A stretch of 64,000 nt of DNA, taken from the NCBI RefSeq assembly GCF_022387135.1, contig NZ_CP092462.1, positions 3,844,001-3,908,000 of the forward strand, given 5' to 3'. The notes under the pieces were generated by a model. That model saw nothing but the letters and a program-made list of their open reading frames with translations, was not told the DNA's origin and did no database searches. The DNA is from Comamonas sp. B21-038 (GTDB lineage Bacteria; Pseudomonadota; Gammaproteobacteria; Burkholderiales; Burkholderiaceae_C). Shown here piece after piece: positions 53,519 through 61,343 of this stretch (position 1 is its first letter; the number at the start of each line of letters is the position of its first letter). A program made the translations under genes and the position numbers.

Positions 53519-54330
53519 CCCTGATCCGCTTCTTCCAACGTTCCCTGTCGCTGGCCTTGCCCCTGGCCACCTGCCTGGCCCAGGCGGCCCCGTTCGAGAT
53601 GGCGGTCTCCCCCTCGCGCTTTGAGCTCACGGCCAAGAGCGGCGAGCGCCTGGGCCAGTCCATCGATCTGCACAACCTGGGCGCAGCCGCTACTGCGCTG
53701 TCGGTACGCACCTTGGACTGGAGCTACTCGGCCGAGGGCCAGATCAGCTACCACGACGAGCTGCTGCCCGGCAGCTGCCGCCCCTGGGTGGCGCTGGAGC
53801 GCCGCACCGTCAAAGTACCGGCGCAGACCAAGCAGGCCTTTCGCTTCCAGGTCACGCCACCGGCCGATGCGCCGCGCGGCGAATGCCGCTTCATGATCGC
53901 CGTCGAAGGGGTGGAGCCGGCCCAGCAGACCATCATCCAGAGCGGGGGCGCCCACCTGAGCCTGCCGGTCACCGGCCGCATCGCCGTGGCCGTCTATGTG
54001 ATGCTCGGCGGCGCCGAGCCCAAGCTCGAAGTGCAGCAGATCGGCATGCACGAGATCGCCGGCAAGCGCAGCCCTGCGCTGACCGTGCGCAACACCGGCG
54101 ATGCCCATGGCCGGCTCGAAGGCACGGTGGACGCCAAGGATGCACAAGGCCGCGACTTCATGCTGGCCGTTGAAGGCACGCCGATCATGCCCGGCCAGAC
54201 CCGGCATCTGGCGCTGGTCCCCAAGGGAGAAGATGGCCAGCCTGCCATTCAGCCCCGTTACCCGATCAAGGCGAGCGGGATGCTGGACTGGGACAAGGGC
54301 AGCTTCAAGCTGAATGCGGAGTTCCCATGA
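53515..54330 (+). CDS. PapD-like periplasmic chaperone
   Basis: 271 aa, start in the ATGA overlap. Signal peptide (SLSLALPLATCLAQAAP). The N-terminal Ig-like domain reads FEMAVSPSRFELTAKSGERL, LHNLGAAATALSVRTLDWSY and ends with the strand FRFQVTPPADAPRGECRFMI, the G1-strand pattern of pilus chaperones. A second beta domain follows. Such chaperones cap subunits by donating a strand. Length is somewhat longer than classical PapD (about 220-240). It overlaps the next gene by 4 bp. Confidence 0.72.
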   Translation: MTLIRFFQRSLSLALPLATCLAQAAPFEMAVSPSRFELTAKSGERLGQSIDLHNLGAAATALSVRTLDWSYSAEGQISYHDELLPGSCRPWVALERRTVKVPAQTKQAFRFQVTPPADAPRGECRFMIAVEGVEPAQQTIIQSGGAHLSLPVTGRIAVAVYVMLGGAEPKLEVQQIGMHEIAGKRSPALTVRNTGDAHGRLEGTVDAKDAQGRDFMLAVEGTPIMPGQTRHLALVPKGEDGQPAIQPRYPIKASGMLDWDKGSFKLNAEFP

Positions 54331-54989
54331 ACCCACTGCGCGGCCCACGGACACGGATGCGCCCGCTGCTGGCGCTGGCGCTCGCGGCTGTGTCTGCGGC
54401 TGCGCAGGCGGGCAGTGCCACGTCGGGTACCGGCAACCTGCCGCGCACCACGCCAGCGGTCGCGCTGAACTTTTCCATCCAGATCGACAAGTACCTGTTT
54501 TTTCGCGTCGGTGACGGTGCCTGGCCCACACCGGGCGGCACTACATCGCAGGTCGGCTTCAGCTTGAGTCCCAGCATCCCGGCCGTGCCCACCACGCCCG
54601 CCAATGGCAACAACACACCGGTCAATTGGAACGGTACCGCCCCGACGTTTGCAGTCGCCGCCAGCGGCAATGTGCTGCCGGTCGAGGTGCGCAGCAATGG
54701 CGGCCAGGTCAGCGTGTTCGCGACCGTGACCACGGCACTGACCAGCGGCGCCAACACGATTCCGATGAATGTGGTCAGCGTCACCAGCAGCGATTCGGCG
54801 CTGCCGGCGCCCGCCATTCCAGCCAGCGGCACCGGCACCAGCGTCAATGTCACCGGCGGCGGCACCGGTACGGTCAACAGCCTGGTGACCATCCGCACGG
54901 CCAACTGGACCTTTGCCTACAACAGCGCCGTCAGCCGCACGGCCGGCAACTACAGCGGGCAGCTGAGCTTTACCGCCGCCGTGCCGTGA
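54327..54989 (+). CDS. Pilin-like secreted subunit C
   Basis: 220 aa, ATG in the overlap with the chaperone stop. Signal peptide (LLALALAAVSAAAQA). The mature domain is Thr/Ser/Gly/Asn-rich beta structure without cysteines. VNWNGTAPTFAVAASGNVLP pairs it with subunit A, and the C-terminal AGNYSGQLSFTAAVP repeats the shared end-strand pattern. It is the last gene of the operon; a 103-bp gap and a different gene family follow. Confidence 0.65.
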   Translation: MNPLRGPRTRMRPLLALALAAVSAAAQAGSATSGTGNLPRTTPAVALNFSIQIDKYLFFRVGDGAWPTPGGTTSQVGFSLSPSIPAVPTTPANGNNTPVNWNGTAPTFAVAASGNVLPVEVRSNGGQVSVFATVTTALTSGANTIPMNVVSVTSSDSALPAPAIPASGTGTSVNVTGGGTGTVNSLVTIRTANWTFAYNSAVSRTAGNYSGQLSFTAAVP

Positions 54990-55092
54990 GTTCCAGACAG
55001 GAGGGCGGCAGGCATCCCTGCTGCGCCAGGCGGACCAGCGCCTGGTTATTGGTTACGATGGCAATCCCATCTGATTTTTGAATGATTCCGCC

Positions 55093-56397
55093 ATGCCCAC
55101 CAGCGCCGAACGCCTTGCCCACAGCCTGCAGACCCTGACCTCGCTGGGTGACGAAGCGCAGCGCATCTTCACCCAGCTCTACCCCGACGCCGCACAGGAA
55201 GCGGCGCAGGCCGCAGACCAGCGCGCAGCGCGCGGCCTGTCGCTGGGCCCGCTGGACGGCAAGCTCGTCTCCATCAAGGACCTGCTGGATGTGGCCGGCC
55301 AGGTCACGACCGCTGGCGCGAAAATGCGCCGCGACAGCGCTCCGGCCGCACAAGACGCGCCGGTGGTGCAGCGCCTGCGCGCTGCCGGTGCGGTGATCGT
55401 CGGCAAGACGAACATGACGGAGTTCGCCTTCTCGGGCGTGGGCATCAACCCCCACTTCGGCACACCGGGCAATGCCGCCGATATGCAGCACATCCCCGGC
55501 GGCTCCTCGTCGGGCGCCGGGGTCAGCGTGGGCCGGGGCCTGGTCGACATCGCCATTGGCTCGGATACCGGCGGCTCGGTGCGCATCCCCGCCGCCTTCA
55601 ATGGCGTCACCGGCTTCAAGCCGACGCAGGCGCGGGTTACGCGCGACGGGGCTTTTCCGCTGTCCTACACCCTCGATGCGCTGGGCCCCTTGGCCCGGAC
55701 GGTGGCTGATTGCGCGGCCGCCGATGCCATCATGGCCGGCGCCATCCCCCAAGCCCTGCCCCCGCGCAGCCTGCAGGGCCTGCGCATCGGCCTGCCCCAG
55801 GGCCTGCCCTGGACCGATTGCAGCGCCGAGGTGCTGGCCCAGACCGAGCAGGCCATCGCCAGCTTGCAGGCCCACGGCGCCAGCATCCGCAAGCTGCCCT
55901 GGCAAGCGTTGATGGCCGCCCCCGCACAGCTGCAAAGCGAGGGCACCTTGATTGCGGCCGAGGCCGCCGCGATCCACCAGCAGGCGCTGGTGGATACGCG
56001 CGGCGCCTTTGACCCGCGCGTGCTCTCGCGCATGGACAAGGGCCGCGCGCTGACGGCGCCCTACTACATCCAGCTGCTGCAACAGCGCCAGCAATGGACC
56101 GCCAGGATTGACGCCGCCATGCAGGAGGTCGACCTGCTGCTGCTGCCCACCGTCGCCATTACCGCGCCGCGCATTGCGCCACTGCTGGAAGACGACAGCG
56201 CCTTCTTCGCCGCCAATGCGCTGATTCTGCGCAACACCTCGATCTTCAACTTCTACGACCTGCCTGCCATCTCGCTGCCGCTGCCGCGTGTTGCCGGCAG
56301 CCTGCCGGTGGGGCTGATGCTGGTGGGCGCGCGCATGCAGGATGCGAACCTGCTGGCCCTGGCCGCCGCCGCCGAGCAGGCGCTGGCCCAGCGCTAA
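55093..56397 (+). CDS. Amidase-signature-family hydrolase
   Basis: 434 aa from the ATG at 55093; a TTG at 55078 is also in frame. The Ser-cisSer-Lys triad is visible: Lys62 (LVSIKDLLDVAG), a Ser near 139 in PGGSSSGAGVS and Ser162 in IGSDTGGSVRIPAAF. These enzymes hydrolyse carboxamides; GatA, allophanate hydrolase and nicotinamidase-like members share the fold. It does not look like GatA because no gatB/gatC is near. The substrate is unknown. Confidence 0.88.
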   Translation: MPTSAERLAHSLQTLTSLGDEAQRIFTQLYPDAAQEAAQAADQRAARGLSLGPLDGKLVSIKDLLDVAGQVTTAGAKMRRDSAPAAQDAPVVQRLRAAGAVIVGKTNMTEFAFSGVGINPHFGTPGNAADMQHIPGGSSSGAGVSVGRGLVDIAIGSDTGGSVRIPAAFNGVTGFKPTQARVTRDGAFPLSYTLDALGPLARTVADCAAADAIMAGAIPQALPPRSLQGLRIGLPQGLPWTDCSAEVLAQTEQAIASLQAHGASIRKLPWQALMAAPAQLQSEGTLIAAEAAAIHQQALVDTRGAFDPRVLSRMDKGRALTAPYYIQLLQQRQQWTARIDAAMQEVDLLLLPTVAITAPRIAPLLEDDSAFFAANALILRNTSIFNFYDLPAISLPLPRVAGSLPVGLMLVGARMQDANLLALAAAAEQALAQR

Positions 56398-56406
56398 GGA
56401 CGCGCT

Positions 56407-56865
56407 ATGGGACGCGCAAGCCTGCAATGGACCGACGAGATGCTGGCCGCCCTGGGCACAGACAAGGATGCGGTGCTGGCAGAGCGCTGGGGCACCAGCG
56501 CCAAGACGGTGAACCTCAAGCGCAACAGCCTGGGGATTGCCGCCTTTGGCCATGTCGAATGGACAGCGGAGATGCTGGCCGCACTGGGCCAGCACAGCGA
56601 TGCCAGCCTGGCTGCCCAGTGGGGCATCAGCAAGGCCAGCGTGGTGGCCAAGCGTGGGGCGCTGGGCATAGCACCGCAGGACAGCAGCCGGGGCAAGCAA
56701 AGCCAGCACAGCTGGCAACCTAACGAGGTGATGCTGCTGGGCACCGCATCGGATGCCGATGTGGCCGCGCAGCTGGGCCTGAGCCTGGCAGCGGTGCGCA
56801 ATGCACGCATGGCCCGGGGCATTGCCCCGGCCCGCCCGCACAAACCGCCAATCGCCAAAAACTAA
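56407..56865 (+). CDS. Three tandem HTH/Myb-like repeats
   Basis: 152 aa made almost wholly of three repeats of about 45 residues: LQWTDEMLAALGTDKDAVLA, then WGTSAKTVNLKRNSLGIA; VEWTAEMLAALGQHSDASLA, then WGISKASVVAKRGALGIA; HSWQPNEVMLLGTASDADVA, then LGLSLAAVRNARMARGIA. Each has an initial Trp, a helix and a helix-turn-helix with a basic third helix, as in SANT/Myb DNA-binding units. A linker (SSRGKQSQ) precedes repeat 3, the most divergent. It is probably DNA-binding; the target is unknown. It is 9 bp downstream of the amidase gene, so perhaps in its operon. Confidence 0.8.
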   Translation: MGRASLQWTDEMLAALGTDKDAVLAERWGTSAKTVNLKRNSLGIAAFGHVEWTAEMLAALGQHSDASLAAQWGISKASVVAKRGALGIAPQDSSRGKQSQHSWQPNEVMLLGTASDADVAAQLGLSLAAVRNARMARGIAPARPHKPPIAKN

Positions 56866-56900
56866 GCCCCCTCTGACCCGTCGGGCCAGAGAGGGCTTTT
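56864..56900. terminator. Bidirectional terminator between the repeat gene and the pseudouridine synthase
   Basis: AAGCCC-CTCTG-CCCG (56864-56880) pairs with CGGG-CAGAG-GGGCTTTT (56882-56900), with a few mismatches. T-runs lie on both sides. Confidence 0.75.
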
Positions 56901-56941
56901 CCAAGCCACCGCCCTCGTCACGAGAGCGGCTGACAATGGGC

Positions 56942-58591
56942 TTAGAACTGCTCGTTCTCGCCCAGATAGCGCCACTGCCCCACCGGCAGATTGCCCAGCA
57001 CCACGTTGCCGATGCGGATGCGCTTCAAGCCCACCACAAACAGGCCGACGGCCTCGCACATGCGGCGGATCTGGCGCTTCTTGCCTTCGCGCAGCACAAA
57101 GCGCAGCTGCTCGGGGTTTTGCCATTCCACACCAGCGGGCAGCAGGGCTTCGCCATCCAGGGACAGGCCGTGGCGCAGCAGCGCCAGCTTGTCTTCAGGG
57201 AAGTGCTGCTGCACATCCTGCTCGACAGCGCCATAGGTCACGCGCACCAGGTATTCCTTCTCGACGTCGGAATCCTCACCAATGATGTGCTTGGCAATGC
57301 GTCCGTCCTGGGTCATCACCAGGAGGCCGACCGAGTCGATGTCCAGACGGCCGCAAGGGGCCAGGCCCTTGAGCTGGCTGAAGTTGAAGCGCGTCTTGCT
57401 GTGGTCCTCGCGCCAGTGGTTGGGCGGGTTGACCAGCACCACCGCCGGCTCATGGCCGTCTTCGGCCTGGCCGCTGACATAGCCCATCGGCTTGTTGATC
57501 AGGATCGTCACCTGCTGGGCCTGCAAATCCTGCGCCTCGCGCCGGATCTCGATCTTGTCGGTCAGCTCCACCAGCTGGCCCATCGTCGCGACTTCGCCGT
57601 TGACCAGCACCCAGCCGTTCTCGATCCAGGCATCGCCCTCGCGGCGCGAGCACAGACCCAGATCAGACATGCGCTTGTTCACGCGCACCTGGCCTTCGGC
57701 CTTCAGCTGCTCATTCTGGGCCTGGGCCTTGGCGGTCTGCATCGTGCGCTGGGGCCCATCGGCGCGCCATACGTTGGATGGCATCTCGCGGCGCGGGGCA
57801 TCCCGGCGCGGGGCATCCCAGCGTGGTGCTTCGTCGCGTGGACGCTCCGAGCGGAAGCCATCCTGGCGTGGGCCTGCGCCAAAAGAGCGAGAGCCTTCCG
57901 AGCGGGGGCCAAAGCCACGGGGGCCTTCGTTGCGGCGGTCATCCTGGCGCGGGCCAAAGCTACGTGGGCCGTCATTGCGACGGTCATCCTGGCGTGGGCC
58001 TGCGGGGCGGCGGTCGTCCTGGCGCGGGTCGCGCGATCCGGCACCTACCGAGACAAAGTCACCGCGCCCAGCATAGGGGCGCCCGGCGTAGGGGCGCCCG
58101 GCGTAGGGGCGGCCAGCACCAGGGCCACCGGCATCCGGGCGACCTGCATAAGGGCGTGCATCGTCACGGCGGCCACCATCAGCGCGGTCGCCAAAACGGC
58201 GTTCCTGGCCAAAGCCACCGCCGCGTGCCTCACCACGGCCAAAACCGCCGTCTCGGCTATCGCGGCCCGGCCTATCGAGGCCCGACCGATCGCGGCCCGG
58301 CCAGCTATCCCGGCTGCCACGCTCACCCCGGCTGTCGCGTGCGTCACGACCATCGCGGCCATCACGCCCGTCCCGGCCTCCTCGGTCGCTGAATCGGCTG
58401 TCGCCGCCAGAACGAGGGCCTGTAGGGCGTGGGCCGCCAGCGGAACGCGGACGGTCCGCACCCGGCCCTCCGTCACGGCCACGCGCGACGGGAGCGGGCG
58501 CAGGCGCGGGTTTGCGGGTCAGGGTGAGTTTTTTGCGGCCTTCGCCATCGTCGGCGGCAGGAGAATCAGCTGGAGGGCGGGGATTTGACAT
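56942..58591 (-). CDS. rRNA pseudouridine synthase (RluF-like) with long RGD-rich N-terminal extension
   Basis: 549 aa; the usual RluB/RluF enzyme is about 290. The first 280 residues are disordered and rich in Arg, Gly, Asp and Pro, with repeats (RDGRDGRDGRD; three copies of RPYAG; two PRQDDRRN blocks). The enzyme follows: an S4 RNA-binding domain (VRVNKRMSDLGLCSRREGDA) and an RsuA-family catalytic domain with the Asp of GRLDIDSVGLLVMTQDG. It isomerises uridine in rRNA, most likely 23S. The RG-rich tail may help RNA binding. A similar tail occurs in related Burkholderiales, so it is probably real rather than a wrong start. Confidence 0.88.
   Translation of the reverse strand: MSNPRPPADSPAADDGEGRKKLTLTRKPAPAPAPVARGRDGGPGADRPRSAGGPRPTGPRSGGDSRFSDRGGRDGRDGRDGRDARDSRGERGSRDSWPGRDRSGLDRPGRDSRDGGFGRGEARGGGFGQERRFGDRADGGRRDDARPYAGRPDAGGPGAGRPYAGRPYAGRPYAGRGDFVSVGAGSRDPRQDDRRPAGPRQDDRRNDGPRSFGPRQDDRRNEGPRGFGPRSEGSRSFGAGPRQDGFRSERPRDEAPRWDAPRRDAPRREMPSNVWRADGPQRTMQTAKAQAQNEQLKAEGQVRVNKRMSDLGLCSRREGDAWIENGWVLVNGEVATMGQLVELTDKIEIRREAQDLQAQQVTILINKPMGYVSGQAEDGHEPAVVLVNPPNHWREDHSKTRFNFSQLKGLAPCGRLDIDSVGLLVMTQDGRIAKHIIGEDSDVEKEYLVRVTYGAVEQDVQQHFPEDKLALLRHGLSLDGEALLPAGVEWQNPEQLRFVLREGKKRQIRRMCEAVGLFVVGLKRIRIGNVVLGNLPVGQWRYLGENEQF
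58066..58110. repeat. Three 15-bp tandem repeats inside the RGD-rich coding region
   Basis: Units of 15 bp (58066-58080, 58081-58095, 58096-58110), the last two identical and the first with two differences. They encode the RPYAG repeats on the minus strand. Length variation by slippage would keep the frame. Confidence 0.85.
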
Positions 58592-58823
58592 AGCCCGCTA
58601 TTGTCGCGTGTCTTGCCATTCCAAGCGAGGCGCACGGCTATGGCAGCTGTGGATAAGTCTGTGCGCAAAGAGAGGCAACGCACGCTGCTGATTTTTTCAG
58701 CAGTGCTTACAACTTGATCCCTTCCTTACGTCAATGCCTGCGCGCTGGCCATGCGCCGCCTCTTGTCCATGTGACCGCTCGCCCCCAAAGCCCGCCAAGC
58801 CTCTGCCCATGCGGCCTGGCGCG
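58592..58823. other. Gene-free gap upstream of the pseudouridine synthase
   Basis: With the next features, this makes a gap of about 330 bp between divergent genes. It contains a hairpin (CTGCTGA 58685-58691, TCAGCAG 58697-58703) and a TGTGGATAA word near 58650. No gene was seen. Confidence 0.5.
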
Positions 58824-58843
58824 ATATGCATCGGAATGCATAT
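58824..58843. promoter_or_regulatory. Perfect inverted repeat upstream of the lipoprotein gene
   Basis: ATATGCAT (58824-58831) and ATGCATAT (58836-58843) flank CGGA. It lies about 80 bp before the lipoprotein start at 58924; a regulatory role is inferred. Confidence 0.35.
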
Positions 58844-58923
58844 AGATGTGAGCAGTGCAAGCACGCGCCATAACAGCAATTATTGAGGCGTAGCATGGAC
58901 TTATTCATTTTTAGGAGATGTCC

Positions 58924-59151
58924 ATGAAGTCCACGACCACCCACAACTCACCTCGCACTGCACTCTACTGGCTGCCCGCTGCTGCCCTGGTTCTCGGCGC
59001 TGCAGCCTTGAGCGGTTGCGACAAGGGCGCCTCCAACGCGCCGATGCCACGCGCCACGCCGGACAACACCACGCCCGGTGGCTCAATGCCCGCACCGCCA
59101 CCAGCAGGGGCAACGCCCGACGCGCCAGCCGCACCGGCCACCAAGCCCTAA
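58924..59151 (+). CDS. Small Pro-rich lipoprotein
   Basis: 75 aa. ATG codons at 58918 and 58924 are possible; AGGAG at 58913-58917 touches the first but sits 6 bases before the second, so 58924 is preferred. The signal sequence ends LSGC, a lipobox. The mature 45 residues are Pro/Ala/Thr-rich and disordered. No function known. A REP-like palindrome begins at its stop codon. Confidence 0.72.
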   Translation: MKSTTTHNSPRTALYWLPAAALVLGAAALSGCDKGASNAPMPRATPDNTTPGGSMPAPPPAGATPDAPAAPATKP

Positions 59152-59202
59152 GAACCCGTTCAAAGACACTGTCGCGGCGCGAGGAGACTTTAAACAGGTT
59201 CT
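59151..59202. repeat. REP-like palindromic repeat, copy 2
   Basis: AGAACC at the left end pairs with GGTTCT at the right, with further partial pairing inward. Read on the minus strand, its first 23 bases match copy 1 (37270) at 19 positions, sharing AGAAC, TGTTTA and TCTCCTCG. It fills the gap between two convergent genes. Confidence 0.65.
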
Positions 59203-59207
59203 ATAGG

Positions 59208-59948
59208 CTACAGATCGAAATCCGCCCGCTGCGGCTTGACCAGCCAGCCCTGCCCGCGCAGCGCTTGCAGATCGAGCACGCGCAGGCCGCCGTATTCAAT
59301 ACGGATAAAGCCCTGGTGCTGCAACGCGGCCAGGGCTTCGTTCACCCGCTGGCGTGACAGGCCCACCAGGTAGGCCAGCTCCTGCTGCGTGATGCGCAGC
59401 ACATCGCTGACACCGGGACAGAGCACCGGGTTGAACAGCGCGGCCAAGGTGCGGGCCACCCGTTCTTCGGGGCGATTCAAGCGGTCTATCTCACGGGCGC
59501 TGATGAACTGCGCCAGCCGCTCGTTGAGCTGGTGCATCACAAAGCGGTTGAATCCCAGCGAATGGTCCAGCAGCCAGTGGAAGGCATCGACCGGAATGCC
59601 GCAGACGGAGCTTTTGCGCAGCGCCTGGATGTCATAGCGGTAGATCTCGCGCTTGAGCGCGGTGCCCTCGCCAAACCAGCCCGTGCGTGGCAGGCCTGCA
59701 AAGGTCATCGTGCGGCCTTCGCTGTCTTCGGCACTCATCTTGAGCAGGCCTTCGATGACACCAAACCAGTACGTTACCGGCTTGCCGACGCGGCAGACAT
59801 ACTCGCCCGGCTCGGCCTCGGTCACCATCAGCTGGCGCACGGCATAGTCGCGCTCGGCAGGTTGCAGAACAGGGATCCACGGGATATCGGCCACTTCCGC
59901 AGCATGCGGGGCACGGCGGCGTTGGTAGAGAGAGGCATGCGGGCTCAT
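59208..59948 (-). CDS. Crp/Fnr family transcriptional regulator
   Basis: 246 aa from the ATG at 59948. The N-terminal cyclic-nucleotide-binding-like domain (EPGEYVCRVGKPVTYWFGVI, then GLLKMSAEDSEGRTMTFAGL) is followed by the long dimer helix and a C-terminal HTH (ITQQELAYLVGLSRQRVNEALAALQHQGFI). It lacks the N-terminal Cys cluster of FNR, so it is not an iron-sulfur oxygen sensor. The motif RTMTFAGLPRTGWFGEGT suggests no canonical cAMP site, so the ligand is unknown. It is divergent from a DUF4822-like gene. Confidence 0.88.
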   Translation of the reverse strand: MSPHASLYQRRRAPHAAEVADIPWIPVLQPAERDYAVRQLMVTEAEPGEYVCRVGKPVTYWFGVIEGLLKMSAEDSEGRTMTFAGLPRTGWFGEGTALKREIYRYDIQALRKSSVCGIPVDAFHWLLDHSLGFNRFVMHQLNERLAQFISAREIDRLNRPEERVARTLAALFNPVLCPGVSDVLRITQQELAYLVGLSRQRVNEALAALQHQGFIRIEYGGLRVLDLQALRGQGWLVKPQRADFDL

Positions 59949-60082
59949 GGCGGCCAAGAATGCCCGAGCCGGCACGGGCTGCAAAGAGGGACGCTACCAG
60001 GGTGGGCCCTGCACTTGTCACCTGCGCAGCAAGTAGGTTCTGCGCAACAGGCGGCCCGCTAGACTGGAGCGTTCATCGCTCA

Positions 60083-60628
60083 ATGACTATCCAATCCGCC
60101 ATGTCCGATCTGAACCAATCCCACTCCCCAACCATCGCAGCCCTGGCGCTGGCCGCCGCACTCTTGGCCCCTGGGCATGCGCTCGCTGCCCCAGCTTGCG
60201 CCGCTGCTTCGCCCGATGCCCAGGTGCTGGCCGCTAGAACCTGGCTCACCACCGCCGTCTATGAAGGCGATGACCGCAGCACCAATCAGGTGGAACGCTA
60301 CCCGGGTGTTGTCGGCATTTCGCTGTGGGATGCCTGCAGCAACCGCTACGAGTACTTTGACCCTGCCACCGGCCGCTCGCGCAGCCAGCAAGGCGGCGCC
60401 GGCTGGTTCTTCTTTACCGGCGACCGCCAGTACCAGCACACGGTGTCGGACAACGGCACGCAGCTGCGCCGCAAGATGGAGGTGATCCACCCCACCGAAT
60501 TCACCTACTCGCGCCAGGTGCCCAAGGACATGCGCGAGGGCCAGCCCTTGGTCACCATCCATGTCGTGCACACGCCCTATACCGGCGCCTTCCAGGTGCA
60601 GCCCAGCGCGGGCATGGGCTCCAAGTAG
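60083..60628 (+). CDS. Exported DUF4822-like protein
   Basis: 181 aa from the ATG at 60083; another ATG at 60101 lacks a ribosome-binding site. The signal peptide is AALALAAALLAPGHALAAP. The mature part has the pattern of DUF4822 proteins (LTTAVYEGDDRSTNQVERYP, then VVGISLWDACSNRYEYFDPA and TYSRQVPKDM): a single beta-rich domain repeated in pairs elsewhere. The function is unknown. It is divergent from the Crp/Fnr gene, so that regulator may control it. Confidence 0.8.
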   Translation: MTIQSAMSDLNQSHSPTIAALALAAALLAPGHALAAPACAAASPDAQVLAARTWLTTAVYEGDDRSTNQVERYPGVVGISLWDACSNRYEYFDPATGRSRSQQGGAGWFFFTGDRQYQHTVSDNGTQLRRKMEVIHPTEFTYSRQVPKDMREGQPLVTIHVVHTPYTGAFQVQPSAGMGSK

Positions 60629-60715
60629 GCGCTGCAACGCCCCTCCGCAGCGCTCCATCGCAGGCTAAACTGGCAGCCCTGTACTCCGCACCCAACCACA
60701 CACCAAGAGGTCCCC

Positions 60716-60970
60716 ATGTCCGATCTGAACACCGCCTTTGAAGCCGCCAAGGAAGCCGCCCTGAACATGAGCGAGCGCCCCGACAACCAGACCCTGCTGA
60801 AGCTCTATGGTCTGTACAAGCAAGGCGCCCATGGCGACAACAACGAGCCCAAGCCCGGCTTTACCGACTTTGTCGCCTCGGCCAAATGGAATGCCTGGAA
60901 CCAGTGCAAAGGCATGGCGCAGGACGATGCCAAGCAGCAATACATCGACATGATCCAGGAACTGCTCTAA
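60716..60970 (+). CDS. Acyl-CoA-binding protein
   Basis: 84 aa, the full length for ACBP. It is a four-helix protein that binds medium- and long-chain acyl-CoA in the cytosol. Family residues are visible: LLKLYGLYKQGAHGDNN (Tyr-x-x-Tyr-Lys-Gln), KPGFTDFVASAKWNAWNQCK (Lys-Trp, Ala-Trp) and a C-terminal helix YIDMIQELL. ACBPs are common in eukaryotes and patchy in bacteria. An acyl-CoA ligase gene follows 373 bp downstream, which fits a role in acyl-CoA handling. Confidence 0.92.
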   Translation: MSDLNTAFEAAKEAALNMSERPDNQTLLKLYGLYKQGAHGDNNEPKPGFTDFVASAKWNAWNQCKGMAQDDAKQQYIDMIQELL

Positions 60971-61343
60971 GCATTCCGCGCCTGCAGGCGCTGGCCCGCG
61001 CCCGCCAGCCCTGCATGGCCTTGCCGCCCCTGCGCCCGCAGCAGGGCGGCACGCCCTCCGAATCCCTGCCCCTGTCGGCATGGCGCATTCGGCTTCGGGC
61101 CCCCGTCCTCCGATACCGCGGCACCCGCGCATCTCCCTGCCTCCCCACTGCCTGGCCCAGCGCCAAGGCTGCGCCACGCGCATACGGCCGGCAAATCGGC
61201 AGGCCGCAGGAAAGTACCTACAGCGTTTTCCCGAAGATTGTCGTCATAAAGACAAAACAACGTCAAAGCTGAACCTACATTCGGTTTCAACAGGACGCAA
61301 GGCATGGCACTTGTGATCTACAAAAACGGCATAGGAGACAACC
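60971..61343. other. Gene-free gap before the acyl-CoA ligase
   Basis: About 370 bp; the frames here are shadows without start signals. The right end holds AGGAG (before 61344) for the ligase. No convincing promoter was identified. Confidence 0.5.
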
